Shown here: positions 24,001-31,049 of the stretch, one piece after another | Position numbering within the stretch: position 1 is the stretch's first letter | Layout of the letters: the number at the start of each line of letters is the position of its first letter | Assembly: GCA_033557685.1 (NCBI GenBank) | Contig: JAWQRN010000189.1 | Span: forward strand, 1-34,799 | Length of the DNA stretch: 34,799 nt | Direction: 5' to 3' | From: Sperchopsis tessellata | Lineage: Eukaryota; Arthropoda; Insecta; Coleoptera; Hydrophilidae | Translations under genes and position numbers: made by a program | Notes under the pieces: model-generated | Told to the model about the DNA's origin: nothing | Seen by the model: only the letters and a program-made list of their open reading frames with translations | The model's database searches: none

Positions 24001-26896
24001 TTTTCACCATCTTGCTATGTTGGCTTTATTAAGTGCTTTTTAAATGTCAATGAACACCTGCAAACTAAAGAATGCTTCTGTCGATCCCAATCCATTACGA
24101 AACCCAAACTGCGTTTGCCCGATGTGCTCTTTTAATTTGTGATATATCCTACCATGAACTATTAGCAGGAAAAGACGTGGTTCATAAAACTTATTTTGCG
24201 GTAGTTAGGAATTGTTACAAAAGTTGATTTGAGCCAATCTGATGGTATAGCATATTTATTACATGTGCTGTTAATTAAGTGTACTAATGTGATTATTCCT
24301 TTTTCCTCAGCAGTGTCATCATTTTGTGTTGGATTATCATCAGACTCTGTTGATTTCTTATCTTTTTGCCACTCCTATATGTCTTTCTACTTCAGATCTT
24401 GTAATTTCAGGGCCGGTTATGACAATTTGAGCTTCATAGCCGGGGGTCAGTAATCAACAATCAGTTCCTCTGCATACTCTTTCCACCTCATTAGATTCTC
24501 CTATTCATCTCTGGAAGCAATAAACGATGTCTGCTGATCTGTATATATATATGGATGGATATTTATTTAGCATGTTAGTATTGTTATTTTTGATATGTAA
24601 TATTCACACTTGTAAGGGTATTTATGAATATGGATTTATTATTTTTATTATCCATTTCTCTTTCTATGATATTCGTAATGGACTTTATATGCATGCTTTT
24701 GATTCTTCTATGCTACATGACGTTATGCATATATTTTATATATTTTTAGGGATTAATCACGTACATAAAACACTACAAAATTAATGTATATTATGAATGT
24801 ACACAATCATACAGCTAGGTGCTGTCTTTCCACTCCCAATCTCCAAGCTCTCCGGTCGTATGTCATTTCTTCTTCCAAATCGCGATTTTCTATAGCTTTT
24901 CTTATTGCGGCATTCCATGATCTTCGGGGGCCACCTCTTTTATTCTAACCCGGTGGTTGCCATGTAAAAATTTGCTTCAGCCATCTGGTTTCCTCCATAC
25001 GTAACATACGACCGACCCATTTAAGCTTCTCTTCTCAATGCGGTCAACCACTATTTGAGTAGCTAAGATCCGATTTCTGATTTCTTATTCTTTCCCTTCT
25101 AGTCACATTGGCACCTCTTCTCAAATAGTTCATCTAAACAGTAAGTAATTTTCTCTTGTCTTCTTCTCGCATGGTCCATACTTCACTCCGATAGGTCAAT
25201 ACCGTTTTCCACCATAACTTGACCGAATCTTTTCTCTGTTCTTTTCCTTAGATTCTTGTCCCACCATACCGAATACCAAAGCCCCTATTAACACCATTGT
25301 CTAAATTTACACTTAAGTGTAGAATGACATTCCGGTTGGTCTCAAACGACTGAATTTGTCTGTACTCAAACTTTTACTAAAAATGTTTTTTTTTTTATTT
25401 CATTTTTCTTCTCATGCAATTAGTCATAAATTAAAAAAATGTTTTTAATGTTTATTATAAGTATTTAACTTTTGCCAATAAATGATATATTAATATTATC
25501 TAATAACTACAATGGATAGAATACTTTAGTAGCCATTTTATTTCTGACCACGTTATTATAGCATATTGCAAAAGTTGTTGAATGAATACTGAAGACAATG
25601 TGTTTCAAAGAATACCACTTCTCGTCAGTGCAACTGTATCTCTTATGGAGCTCAACCTTCGTATACTATGCTATTCAACTTGGTTCGAATGAACTAAGTA
25701 CTTTTGAAAATTAATTGCAAATGTAAGATAACCAAGAAAGTTCTGTCATTTTTACGCATTCACTAATTCCAAGACTTGTTTATGCATTATGAGCCAAAAT
25801 TCCAAGAATTATTTATGCACTGTATTAGTACATCCTTCATTTCAGTCGTTCACTGCATCTCGAACTGGTCGCTTTATTTTAAAATTTAATTTCAACCCTT
25901 AAATGTCTGTGGAAAATAGTGTGATACGTGCATGTTTACTTACGAATTTAAACTAGAGACTAACGCAACAGAAAGTGCAAAAAAATGTACCTCATTTGGA
26001 AAAAAGGCAGTTACATTACTAACGGCCTAGATATAGTTTAAGAACTTTGTTGCAGGAGATGAATCCTTAGAAGACGAAGGTAGATCAGGCGGACCATCAA
26101 ATTTAAATACCGATGAATTAGAGACAATGATTGAAACAAATTCCTCTTTAACGTGCTCTATAGCTTGCAGACAAATTCAAAGTAAGTGACGAAACAATAC
26201 AAAATCAGTAACAAATTACAACGCCTTACAATTTAAACTCTTATTTCACGACTAACCTCGGAAAACTTTTTGGATCAAATTTTGACCACTGACGAAAAAA
26301 TGGATTATGTATTATAACTATAAATGTAATCACCACTGACATCAAGTGACTATATGTCAAACAGCCCTAAAGGAAAATTGTCTCCACAACATCATTTTCT
26401 CTGTATATGGTGGACTTAAGAAGGAATTATTCACCATGAATACCTCCACAAGTTGATCAAACTCTCAGAGCAAAAATTTATAGTGGCCAACTGCAACGAG
26501 TGCACAATAAATTGCAACAAAAACAACCAGCACTGGTAAATCGTCAAAAAGTTTTATCTTTGCAAGACAACGTTCGTGCACACGTCGCAGTAACCAAAGA
26601 AAAGATGACTAATTTTTGGGATGAGAGATCCTCCCCCATCTCCCGTATTCCCCAGATATATCTCCATCGGATTATCACATATTTTTGTCTTTGGATAATC
26701 ATAATCATTCTAAATAATATGTAGTTTTCATGAAGATCATATTACGAAATAAATGTTATCAGTTCATATAATAAGAATGAAGAATTTAAGATTCTAAAGT
26801 CTTACCTTTGAGGGATCTGACAAAAGATTGCCAGAACTTGGCCTTCTTTGATGCCGTTTCGTTCCGGCCGATCATTTCCAAATGATTTTTAAACAT
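5825..26896 (-). CDS. Mf: Myofilin gene, full coding span (four coding exons)
   Basis: Myofilin is an invertebrate muscle protein of the thick filament core. Seen: exon 1 encodes MFKNHLEMIGRNETASKK and onward to VRSLK, which I recognise as the conserved myofilin N-terminus. Exon 2 starts GSDDIRAN and is rich in Tyr, Pro and Arg; exons 3 and 4 hold Trp- and Tyr-rich blocks. Joined model: 26896-26806, 18954-18712, 10070-9781, 6145-5825, which is 91+243+290+321 = 945 nt, 314 residues, with no internal stop. Introns are 7.85, 8.64 and 3.64 kb and are filled with transposon remnants. Phases are 1, 1 and 0. Exon 2 can therefore be skipped in frame (233 residues), whereas exon 3 cannot be skipped. 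An unspliced exon 2 gives 125 residues. No signal peptide or membrane segment is visible, as expected for a sarcomeric protein. Exon usage is inferred; transcript data would fix it. Confidence 0.88.
7636..7641. repeat. Target site duplication of nested LINE, right-hand copy on minus strand
   Basis: GCTGTC (plus strand), identical to 8827-8832. Removing one copy plus the LINE restores a mariner sequence that aligns with the uninterrupted copy at about 20205-20225. Confidence 0.65.
7642..8826 (-). mobile_element. 5'-truncated non-LTR retrotransposon (RTE-like LINE) nested in the mariner
   Basis: Seen: an open frame with start of reading before 8772 runs to a stop at 8002 and encodes most of a reverse transcriptase. 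KSPGPDNITNEM lies at the 5' edge, followed by FEKGDKNDPNNYRGICLLN, EEQQGFRKNRS, FVCFIDFTQAFHRI and the catalytic box LCYVDDAIIIADNEDDLQWL. After the in-frame TAA the frame continues with MRFNYLGIEISSNR, and a shifted frame holds the C-terminal WKQHVLRMEDDRL and GRTPKRWVDSW. Known: this block order is that of LINE RTs, and the C-terminus resembles RTE-type insect elements (tentative clade). The TAA stands where relatives usually have Gln, so a single C-to-T change probably made it. The 3' end is a purine-rich gattaagaagaaaaag tail. The N-terminal endonuclease is absent, as in 5'-truncated insertions. Confidence 0.85.
8827..8832. repeat. Target site duplication of nested LINE, left-hand copy on minus strand
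   Basis: GCTGTC (plus strand), partner of 7636-7641. The mariner sequence resumes immediately at 8831 (tcaaattacataataaatt), matching the 5' UTR of the copy at 20160-20210. Confidence 0.65.
8928..9738. other. Mf intron 3 sequence, nothing recognised
   Basis: AT-rich DNA between the mariner and exon 3. The short plus-strand ORF at 9087-9314 has no recognisable motif and AT-driven composition. Confidence 0.5.
9781..10070 (-). CDS. Mf: Myofilin exon 3
   Basis: Acceptor: tattttttag ends at 10071 and the donor is AAG|gtaaga at 9780. The split codon G|TG from exon 2 gives Val, then YHVGNKARPYDADAAWREHL, RDPERFGSIWNTSYPFSRYP, and DPHRSWLDWLDRMNSLDKL. The exon adds 97 codons and leaves phase 0. It is GC-rich compared with the intron and has a conserved-looking Trp/Arg/Pro composition. 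The acceptor phase also fits exon 1 directly, so an exon 2-skipping form is possible. If not spliced at 9780, the frame runs 13 codons into the intron and stops at 9741-9739; this is probably not used. Confidence 0.87.
10072..11035. other. Mf intron 2, AT-rich, no gene seen
   Basis: The plus-strand ORF at 10546-10767 is hydrophobic by AT bias only and shows no motif. No terminal repeats noticed here. Confidence 0.5.
11040..11700 (+). mobile_element. Decayed Tc1/mariner-type transposase
   Basis: Seen across broken frames: GKDRRKVFCKWCFGEYGNDN, then IIWLDEKEFIANGLLNQYNA (about 11085-11190). This resembles the block around the first catalytic Asp (FTDE-TF--NG--N-HN) of DDE_3-type insect transposases. 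Next is QDGTPAQNVLITQHCLKTQT (about 11403-11465), the second-Asp block. RYQDLTPVDYFLGG (about 11495-11535) is the third-Asp block, and FRRIPPDILYNAIKSTVQRY (about 11610-11670) is the C-terminal helix. Several stops and frameshifts make it non-functional. The N-terminal DNA-binding domain was not found. It lies antisense to Mf inside intron 2. Confidence 0.7.
11759..11899. repeat. Tandem duplication, about 72-bp unit, two copies
   Basis: The unit starting gcctagcgtattaaacc occurs at 11759 and again at 11831, followed in both by ataatataataacgttacat and then ttgccaatt/ttgtcaatt. The second copy is a few bases shorter in its T-rich part. It abuts the 3' end of the transposase remnant. Confidence 0.85.
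12540..13030 (+). mobile_element. LINE reverse transcriptase C-terminal remnant with mosaic 5' edge
   Basis: Seen: the frame at about 12680-12810 gives KEFLGMVIDSNLM-stop-KDHVQHLYAKLSKALYVIKQL. This fits the (K)FLG--ID--L-W--H---L--KL---I-AL--L block after the RT catalytic box in insect LINEs. LLIFAWCYAIW follows where relatives have an AY---H--L-YG--LWG block, and KAAKIISC is seen at about 12910. The left edge (12540-12660) carries gaaacgtcgg and attgtttctgggtagaatcc, which also occur, diverged, in the palindrome at 15841-16086, so two repeat families may be fused here. Clade not assigned. Confidence 0.6.
13031..15158. other. Mf intron 2 sequence without a supportable gene
   Basis: Mostly AT-rich. 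Between 14465 and 14700 on the plus strand KLTSRHFGHLDSLQSTTQ and CRMCLDIITGAKTFFLC recall the C-terminal RHF block and Cys-rich finger of piggyBac transposases, but too little is preserved to call it. Confidence 0.4.
15159..15572. repeat. 207-bp tandem duplication, two copies
   Basis: Unit caagttgtggtacggtaa... at 15159-15365 is repeated at 15366-15572 with only a handful of differences (for example aattaattt versus aaataattt, acataaaat versus acacaaaat, atatcttgg versus atgtcttgg). Low divergence suggests a recent event. No coding content. Confidence 0.92.
15841..16086. repeat. 246-bp near-perfect palindrome (123-bp arms, no spacer)
   Basis: The centre is between 15963 and 15964 (gaattcactg|cagtgaattc). 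Arms 15841-15963 and 15964-16086 pair with about nine mismatches in the inner 120 bases. Both strands therefore read nearly the same, which creates mirrored ORFs (plus 15732-16100, minus 15800-16078) that are side effects of the palindrome. The arms are GC-richer than the surroundings and hold gtttccgggtggaaaccgtg and cgaaacgtcgg. In the Mf pre-mRNA this would fold into a long hairpin. Element class unknown. Confidence 0.93.
16087..17445. other. Mf intron 2, AT-rich, nothing recognised
   Basis: Very AT-rich. The plus-strand ORF at 17014-17289 (91 codons) is rich in Ile/Leu/Phe, as expected from composition, and shows no family motif. Confidence 0.5.
17450..17780. repeat. Inverted-repeat pair, possible small MITE-like unit
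   Basis: The left copy, aaaactagccacccacaataac at about 17457-17478, recurs inverted at about 17747-17773 (gttattctaggtggctagtttt). The interval of about 330 bp between outer ends and the lack of coding content would suit a MITE or a deletion derivative, but I could not define a target duplication. Confidence 0.4.
18248..18253 (-). promoter_or_regulatory. Mf: Candidate poly(A) signal for the short Myofilin form
   Basis: AATAAA on the minus strand, about 415 nt after the exon 2 read-through stop; another lies at 18257-18262. Both are plausible for an exon 2-terminated transcript but may be chance in AT-rich DNA. Confidence 0.25.
18668..18954 (-). CDS. Mf: Myofilin exon 2 (internal donor at 18711, or terminal with stop at 18668)
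   Basis: Acceptor: ctgttttag ends at 18955. The split codon G|GA gives GSDDIRANDSKPRGIFRPIS, then DLPEYTSTWPYGKSIYDDPS, an Ala/Tyr/Arg-rich middle and AIYPHNYASLDRYRPG. At 18712|18711 the sequence CTG|gtaagt is a strong donor that sends the transcript to exon 3 in phase 1. If it is not used, 14 more codons follow (KSTPSKTGRSYLY and stop TAA at 18670-18668), giving a 125-residue protein. The RSYLY ending resembles the Tyr-rich ends I associate with short myofilin forms. ORFs in other frames here (18499-18948 minus, 18590-18856 plus) are shadows. Confidence 0.88.
18961..19734. other. Mf intron 1, mixed repeat-like sequence, no gene
   Basis: A GC-richer patch at about 19155-19240 (ccagagggcgtgtccacaaa, tatgccgggtaggaggg) stands out and may be a transposon fragment; I cannot name it. 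No coding exon of Mf was recognised here. Confidence 0.4.
19735..19805 (+). mobile_element. RTE-type LINE 3' tail fragment
   Basis: The sequence gaatatgggagaggcctact followed by tccagaagttaacaataaaaggctgaaaagaagaagaa-like bases resembles the common insect LINE 3' end of the type GATGGGAGAGGCCTATGTCCAGCAGTGG...GGCTGAAGAAGAAG. Only the tail is evident. Confidence 0.5.
20106..21010 (+). mobile_element. Mariner copy, degraded (sister of 6746-8925)
   Basis: Seen: a 5' terminal repeat TCGGGTTAACCAAAAAGTAG at 20106, preceded by TA. The 5' UTR aligns with the 6746-8925 copy (gaaatgcaactaacttcgat). Transposase remnants are NKGVVFHHDNARPHTCLIT, a PHQSYSPQKAPSCHH block and NGKTYTADIKSFLKLF (about 20725-20945). 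It keeps the HHDNARPH block better than its sister but has frameshifts and stops. The 3' terminal repeat is missing; the element runs directly into an AT microsatellite. Confidence 0.82.
21011..21039. repeat. (AT)n microsatellite
   Basis: Uninterrupted AT dinucleotide run of about 29 bases at the broken 3' end of the mariner copy. Confidence 0.95.
21040..23095. other. Mf intron 1, no gene seen
   Basis: AT-rich with short composition-driven ORFs at 21872-22084 and 22014-22241. A small local repeat, cagtgaatattggcg, occurs twice at about 23021-23055. Confidence 0.5.
23100..24480 (-). mobile_element. LINE reverse transcriptase remnant, heavily mutated
   Basis: Minus-strand translation across many frameshifts yields EHIGQTQFGFRNGLGSTEAF (about 24130-24070) and NNMRYDDDTVLIATA (about 23795-23745). 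The latter is the catalytic YxDD region, with Asp where relatives usually have Ala. YEAKSWTLTEAVLKKSKRFE and MWFYRPVLRIN (about 23440-23345) and a C-terminal GHVMKDKYDILHLIMQ block (about 23240-23195) follow. This order is that of insect non-LTR RTs with the WTL-------(F)EMW-YRR-LRI thumb signature. Plus-strand ORFs here (23113-23328, 23635-23892, 24229-24453) are antisense shadows. Confidence 0.75.
24815..25300 (-). mobile_element. Second LINE C-terminal remnant
   Basis: Minus-strand peptides TYRSEVWTMREEDKRKLLTV, MNYLRRGANVTRREREE and RNRILATQIVVDRIEKRSL (about 25200-25015) match the YG-E-WTM---DK--L---EM--LRR thumb region of LINE RTs, followed by a downstream helix. It differs in sequence from the 23.1-24.5 kb remnant, so it is a separate family rather than a continuation. 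No target duplication identified. Confidence 0.7.
25547..25672 (-). repeat. Ribozyme-bearing repeat, copy 2 (Penelope-type terminal region?)
   Basis: On the minus strand this aligns with 30886-31030 over most of its length: gcatag...acgaagg, gagct-cataag-gat, the hammerhead core and, at the end, cttttg-a--ta-tattataacgtggtc. The two copies are in opposite orientation 5.3 kb apart. No coding sequence is attached. Confidence 0.8.
25584..25640 (-). ncRNA. Hammerhead ribozyme motif, copy 2
   Basis: Read on the minus strand from 25640: stem Ib GATAC; internal loop AGTTG; CA; core CTGACGA (25628-25622); stem II GAAG (25621-25618), loop TGGTATT, CTTT (25610-25607); core GAA; stem III ACA (25603-25601), triloop CAT, TGT (25597-25595); C17 at 25594, the predicted cleavage point; TTCA; stem Ib GTATT. 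All invariant core bases (CUGANGA, GAAA, UH before the cut) are present. Stem II closes with one G-U wobble and stem Ia keeps only one pair, so activity is probably weaker than in the 30921 copy. Confidence 0.75.
25900..26720 (+). mobile_element. Mariner transposase remnant
   Basis: Broken frames give VRACLLYEFKLETNATESAK (helix-turn-helix start, about 25925-25980), then GDESLEDEGRSGGPSNLNTD and ELETMIETNSSLTCSIACRQ (about 26055-26175), the linker and second DNA-binding helix. HNKLQQKQPALVNRQKVLSL and QDNVRAHVAVTKEKM (about 26503-26610) form the second-Asp block. The third-Asp block is disrupted (SSPISRIPQIYLHRI). It lies immediately left of Mf exon 1 in intron 1. Terminal repeats were not identified. 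Confidence 0.82.
26806..26896 (-). CDS. Mf: Myofilin exon 1 (start exon, coding part)
   Basis: ATG at 26896-26894 in context acatcaagATGT. It encodes MFKNHLEMIGRNETASKKAK then FWQSFVRSLK (30 codons plus one base). The donor CAAAG|gtaag at 26805 leaves phase 1, completed as Gly by exon 2. This exon is by far the best conserved part by recognition and anchors the gene call. It is basic and without a signal peptide, consistent with a myofibrillar protein. Confidence 0.93.
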
Positions 26897-26951
26897 CTTG
26901 ATGTGTGTTGGGGGTGGGCTGGCTCAATTCACTATGTCTCTCTCGTTCGTC
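26897..26951 (-). other. Mf: Myofilin 5' UTR part of exon 1
   Basis: The acceptor gtttatttatag ends at 26952, so the exon starts at 26951 with gacgaacgagagagacat and contains 55 nt of leader before the ATG. This implies at least one upstream non-coding exon and the promoter at higher coordinates, probably outside or in the right part of the window. Confidence 0.7.
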
Positions 26952-28760
26952 CTATAAATAAACAAAACCCATTAGTACTTGATCTAAAATACAAACATAT
27001 TAAACAATTGCTACAAAAAGAAATCGAATATTCGTAGATGTACTACTTGTGTTGACAGATTAACCCCATATGAAAAATAAATCAACGCACAAAGTTAATT
27101 CAGAAAAGTTGTACATGGTAATAGCTCATCTAGTTATTTAAATGTTGCCTAAATATGATTCGCACCTCTAATTATGAAATCATTAAAAAATCAGCAGTCT
27201 TTCTAATCAATACCAAGTTTATTTGTTACGGTTTCACTCGCAGCAATTGTAAGGTTTAATGCAAAAGGTGCCTTCGTTAATGAATTCAATATTTGTACAA
27301 TTTTGAGCACCTTATTAAAAGAAAACCAATATATGTTTGTGAGAGGTCTGATATCATTTATTGTGAGAACGACTTGTTTTATAATGTTCTCTGTAACACT
27401 GAATGAAACTTAAAAATGTTCAAATACACCAACAATAATGGGATTCTATAGAAAATTTAACACTAAATTAAAAATATTTGGATTAAATTTGATCTATAAC
27501 GTTATCCATAAAAGTATATGATGACGGAAACACATGAATATATGAATTGGCACATATATTATATGTCTCTTAATAGTTTTAAACACTCACGTAAGAACTT
27601 AATGGTTACTCAATGAAATAAAAAAGCCGGCAAAATAAACAACTCAAATCCCCAGTATTAATAAAATGAATAATAAATAATCAAAAAAAAAATAAATACT
27701 TTAACAAATTATGCTTTTCTGTAATGAAATATCATTTTCACGCATTAACTTTATTTATAGCCCGCTATGCATAACCGAACTTGTTTAAAAACCATATTTA
27801 TTTTAGGATCCTTGACGTACCCAGCCCCGAATTTCCCAGTATGAATAACCCAAAATAAACTGACAGAAACTTACAAGAAAAACATCCTGCGAAAGTGTTT
27901 AATATTCCAAAGTTCAGATAATCTAAAAGCATCCCAAAATGTTTTTGAACGTCAAGTAGTGAATAGGATCCAAACAACTGTTTAAAATCAATCTTATTGC
28001 ATAAATAATATATCAATTTTATCAGGAAGGATTGAAAACATTCATCATCAAGCTTGTATTCGAATAGTTTTGCTTTTATTTTCACGTATTATTAGAATAT
28101 TTAAGCATTGATATGATATTTGTGAAAATGTTGTAGATTAAATGTGGTTTGAGGCGAACTAAGATTCCGCATTAATATTAAGTTCTTGAGCCATTAAATA
28201 CCTATACAAATAGATAGTTGTAATGAAATAATGTTTTCTAAATATTTCGCAACCAAAATTTAAGTTTTTGTACAATGAGGTTCTATTTGTATTAACACCA
28301 TGATAAATGCTTACATTTAGAATAAAATCCTAAAATGGTTCTATTTACAAGCCCATAGATATGTAAATAAAACTACGTTATGGTTTATACTGCAAAATTC
28401 AACATTCCTACCTTATTACGCTTTAAAAAAACAGTATATACAAATTTAATATTAAACTAGGGAAATTAATAGTCTGTATGCTGTATATTTAATTAATAAG
28501 CGTAAGCAATAGTAAATATGTTACAACACATTCACTGTATTCGTTATGACGATTTTCTCCCCTTGCTGAACATCCTCCAGAATAAAAGAAAATTAACAAT
28601 GAAAATGTTGTATACAGAAAAGCTTAACATTAACATTAAGAGAAAAATCGATTTAAATAATATAACTTCATCGACCTCACAATTATCGGTAACCGAAATG
28701 CAACAATATTTCGGTTCTGAAATAAAAATTTCGTAAACATTGTTTTACTTCGTTAATATT
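26952..28760. other. Probable Mf 5' intron or upstream sequence, no gene seen
   Basis: AT-rich. The minus-strand ORF at 27798-28085 (95 codons) has no family motif that I recognise. No promoter element could be defended. Confidence 0.45.
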
Positions 28761-28764
28761 TTAT

Positions 28765-29460
28765 CAAAACTAAATCTTCATCATACAACAGTTATACCTG
28801 GGTTACGGCAAATTTGTAAAGTCAAAAAACTTGACCAATATGTACCTCACGTATTTCCGGATCAAAACAAACAGAATAGGTCCACAATATCATCTTCGCC
28901 GAAAGCAAACAGAATCTTTATTTGAACATTTGGAAAATCTCATGAAAACTGTGTTTCTATAACAATCGAGTAAAAGATAAAGGAAAATATCTACATTTGA
29001 CTCCTAAACGGTTTCTTCATCCCAATAAAGTTATACTTAGAGTATAGTGATCACAACATTTAATTATACACTATAGCTTTATACAAACTAGAGAAACAAT
29101 AATGGCAGAAAAGTACTCTGCCGAACTGCAAATAGTACAGCCAGCATTAGTCAACTAAAAGGATTTCATCCTTCTTCAAGACCACGCCCGTCCTCATATT
29201 GCACAAGTCATTCAAAGAAAATTATACGAACTAGAAATTGAAGTTTTACCCCATCCACCCTATTCGCCATATCTTTCTTCGACGAATTTTCATTTGTTTA
29301 GTAATTTTGATCACTTTTTAAACAATAGACAGTTCAGTAATGAAGAAGCTGTAAAACAGGCATTTGTTGAATTTGTTACCTCCAGAAATGTTAACTCATA
29401 CACTAAAGGTATTCTGATTTAATTAACATTGGGAATTTTGTTGAGACCAGCAGTAATAAT
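28765..29460 (+). mobile_element. Mariner transposase remnant
   Basis: Seen: KLNLHHTTVIPGLRQICKVK and KLDQYVPHVF (about 28770-28860), the second helix-turn-helix with the WVPHEL-type motif. YNNRVKDKGKYLHLTPKRFL (about 28960-29020) and IIHYSFIQTRETIMAEKYSA (about 29063-29122) follow. QDHARPHIAQVIQRKLYELE (about 29182-29240) is the second-Asp block. PHPPYSPYLSSTNFHLFSNF (about 29252-29310) is the third-Asp block, in which both usual Asp positions are changed (SPYL, STNF), so the catalytic triad is lost. It is related to the remnant at 25900-26720 but decayed independently. Confidence 0.85.
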
Positions 29461-29540
29461 TTTGAATAAAGAATTAGTTATTAACAATTTTGTTTTTAAT
29501 TTGAAAATACCTATTCATATGCACCAATCCAATAAATTTA

Positions 29541-30392
29541 CAAGGTGGGGCAAAAATAATGTCATAATGTAAATTGGCTGCCATTTTGTTAGAAACGAAA
29601 AAAAATGGGCTCTGTTTTCACGGAAAGTTGATTTGAAGGTGTAAAGGTGGTGACATTAAGTTGAAAAAATGATATCGGTCAAATGACCACCTCCTGTGTT
29701 GATGCACATTTGTGCTCGTTTTACGGCATTTTCAATTGTTGCTCGCAAAACATCTGGCTCCAAATTGGTGATTTCTTCTTCAATTTTGGCTTTTAAGACT
29801 TGCAAGGTTTGTGGTTTGTTGTGGTAAACGCGAGATTTCCAAAGCCCCAAAGGAAGAAGTCTGGCGCTGTCAGATCTGGTGATCCTCTTCTTGCACCAGG
29901 TTTAACAGATCAAGAGAATAAGTTAACCTCACTTGACGGTCAGAAGGCAACAAGTGGTGAACGGTTTGCACTTTGTATGGGAACATCTTCAGGTCTTTCA
30001 CCAAAATTCGACGCAAAGAACGTCTGCTGATGCCAAATTGTGTGCGTCGTCGATGTTTGTGGACTCTCTCGGACGTCCTCGGCCACAGCAGCGATATTCT
30101 CGGTCGAACGAGCAATACGAGGCCGGCCACTTCTTGCGACATCTCTAGAGAAGCTAGTTTGCACGAGACGTTCAGCCAAACCCTTAATTGTTCGCGCACA
30201 TGGTGCAGGACGACGAGGAAAGCGATGACGAAATTCACAATGCGTTAAAACAACAGACAGGAAATTGGTCAAATAAGCAGTAACAATAATTCTTTCTATC
30301 TACAACATAAATGTCAAAGCACAATGACAATTGACGCCATTTGCAAAAATTAAAGCACATTCACATTATGACATTACTTTTGCCCAACCTCG
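29541..30392 (-). mobile_element. Internally deleted Tc1/mariner-like element with both terminal repeats (852 bp)
   Basis: Ends: CAAGGTGGGGCAAAAATAAT at 29541 and, inverted, CGAGGTTGGGCAAAAGTAAT ending at 30392. They share about 30 bp of terminal repeat; the left flank is TA, the right flank AA (a decayed TA?). Minus-strand coding remnants: FRHRFPRRPAPCARTIKGLA, ENIAAVAEDVRESPQTST and QFGISRRSLRRILVKDLKMF (DUF4817-type helix-turn-helix). The sequence then jumps to SRVYHNKPQTLQVLKAKIEE and KRAQMCINTGGGHLTDIIF, the extreme C-terminus. The whole DDE catalytic core is missing, so it would need a transposase supplied in trans. The same family left the fragment at 1030-1309. Confidence 0.85.
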
Positions 30393-30885
30393 AATAATTG
30401 ATTTGACTGAAAATTGACGTAACCACAGATTTTAACGAATCGCCCTTCACTATATGGCTACGTTACAAACTGTTCAGTTATATACAAAGTAGTATTAGTA
30501 AGCGAGAGTGTAATCCTTTTTGTATATTACAATTGAAGTATTTGTTGAATAGATTAGATTTAGAGAGAGTATACCCAAGAAAAAAGTATACTTGGCTTAG
30601 ATTTCCGGAACAGTGCCTTATGGTGTGTGGACTATGCATGTCCAGTTCGTATATATTTGAAATCTATAAATTATATTTATGATAATACAGTAAATACAAA
30701 ATAGCCAGAACAGAACAACCAAGTCTGATAATCCTCTTAAATAAAAAAATATAAAATAAATACTAAGAATAAATTAATAAACGATGTATACTGACTTAAT
30801 TTTAAGCGATTCCCAATAAAATTCTAGATGTAAACAATACACAGTTTGACCCTGCTAAAGTTTTGTGAAACATTTTAGTATTGCA

Positions 30886-31030
30886 TAGCACCATATTGTA
30901 CGAAGGCTGAGCTGCATAAGGGATGCAGTTATACTGATGAGAAGTGGTATTCTTCGAAACACCGTGTCTACAGCATTCATTCCAGCGTCCAGCAACTTTT
31001 GAATTATACTATTATTAACGTGGTCGAAAT
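30886..31030 (+). repeat. Ribozyme-bearing repeat, copy 1
   Basis: Aligned with the minus strand of 25547-25672 (see that entry for shared blocks). It includes extra bases near its left end (gcatagcaccatattgtacg against gcatagtatacg) and a longer insert after the ribozyme (ccagcgtccag). The right end runs into a jockey-like LINE. Confidence 0.8.
30921..30978 (+). ncRNA. Hammerhead ribozyme motif, copy 1 (type I, minimal stem III)
   Basis: Elements in order: stem Ib GGATGC (30921-30926); internal loop AGTTA; stem Ia TA (30932-30933); core CTGATGA (30934-30940); stem II GAAG (30941-30944), loop TGGTATT, CTTC (30952-30955); core GAA (30956-30958); stem III ACA (30959-30961), triloop CCG, TGT (30965-30967); C17 at 30968, where self-cleavage would occur; stem Ia TA (30969-30970); CA; stem Ib GCATTC (30973-30978). 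Every invariant hammerhead core base is present and all three helices close. Known: Penelope-like elements carry minimal type I hammerheads with very short stem III. Activity is inferred, not shown. Confidence 0.85.
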
Positions 31031-31049
31031 TCCAAAAACTATTTTGTGT

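Noticed and set aside
27798..28085. 95-codon minus-strand ORF upstream of Mf
   Set aside because: No recognisable domain and ordinary base composition; may be an old repeat, but unsupported as a gene.
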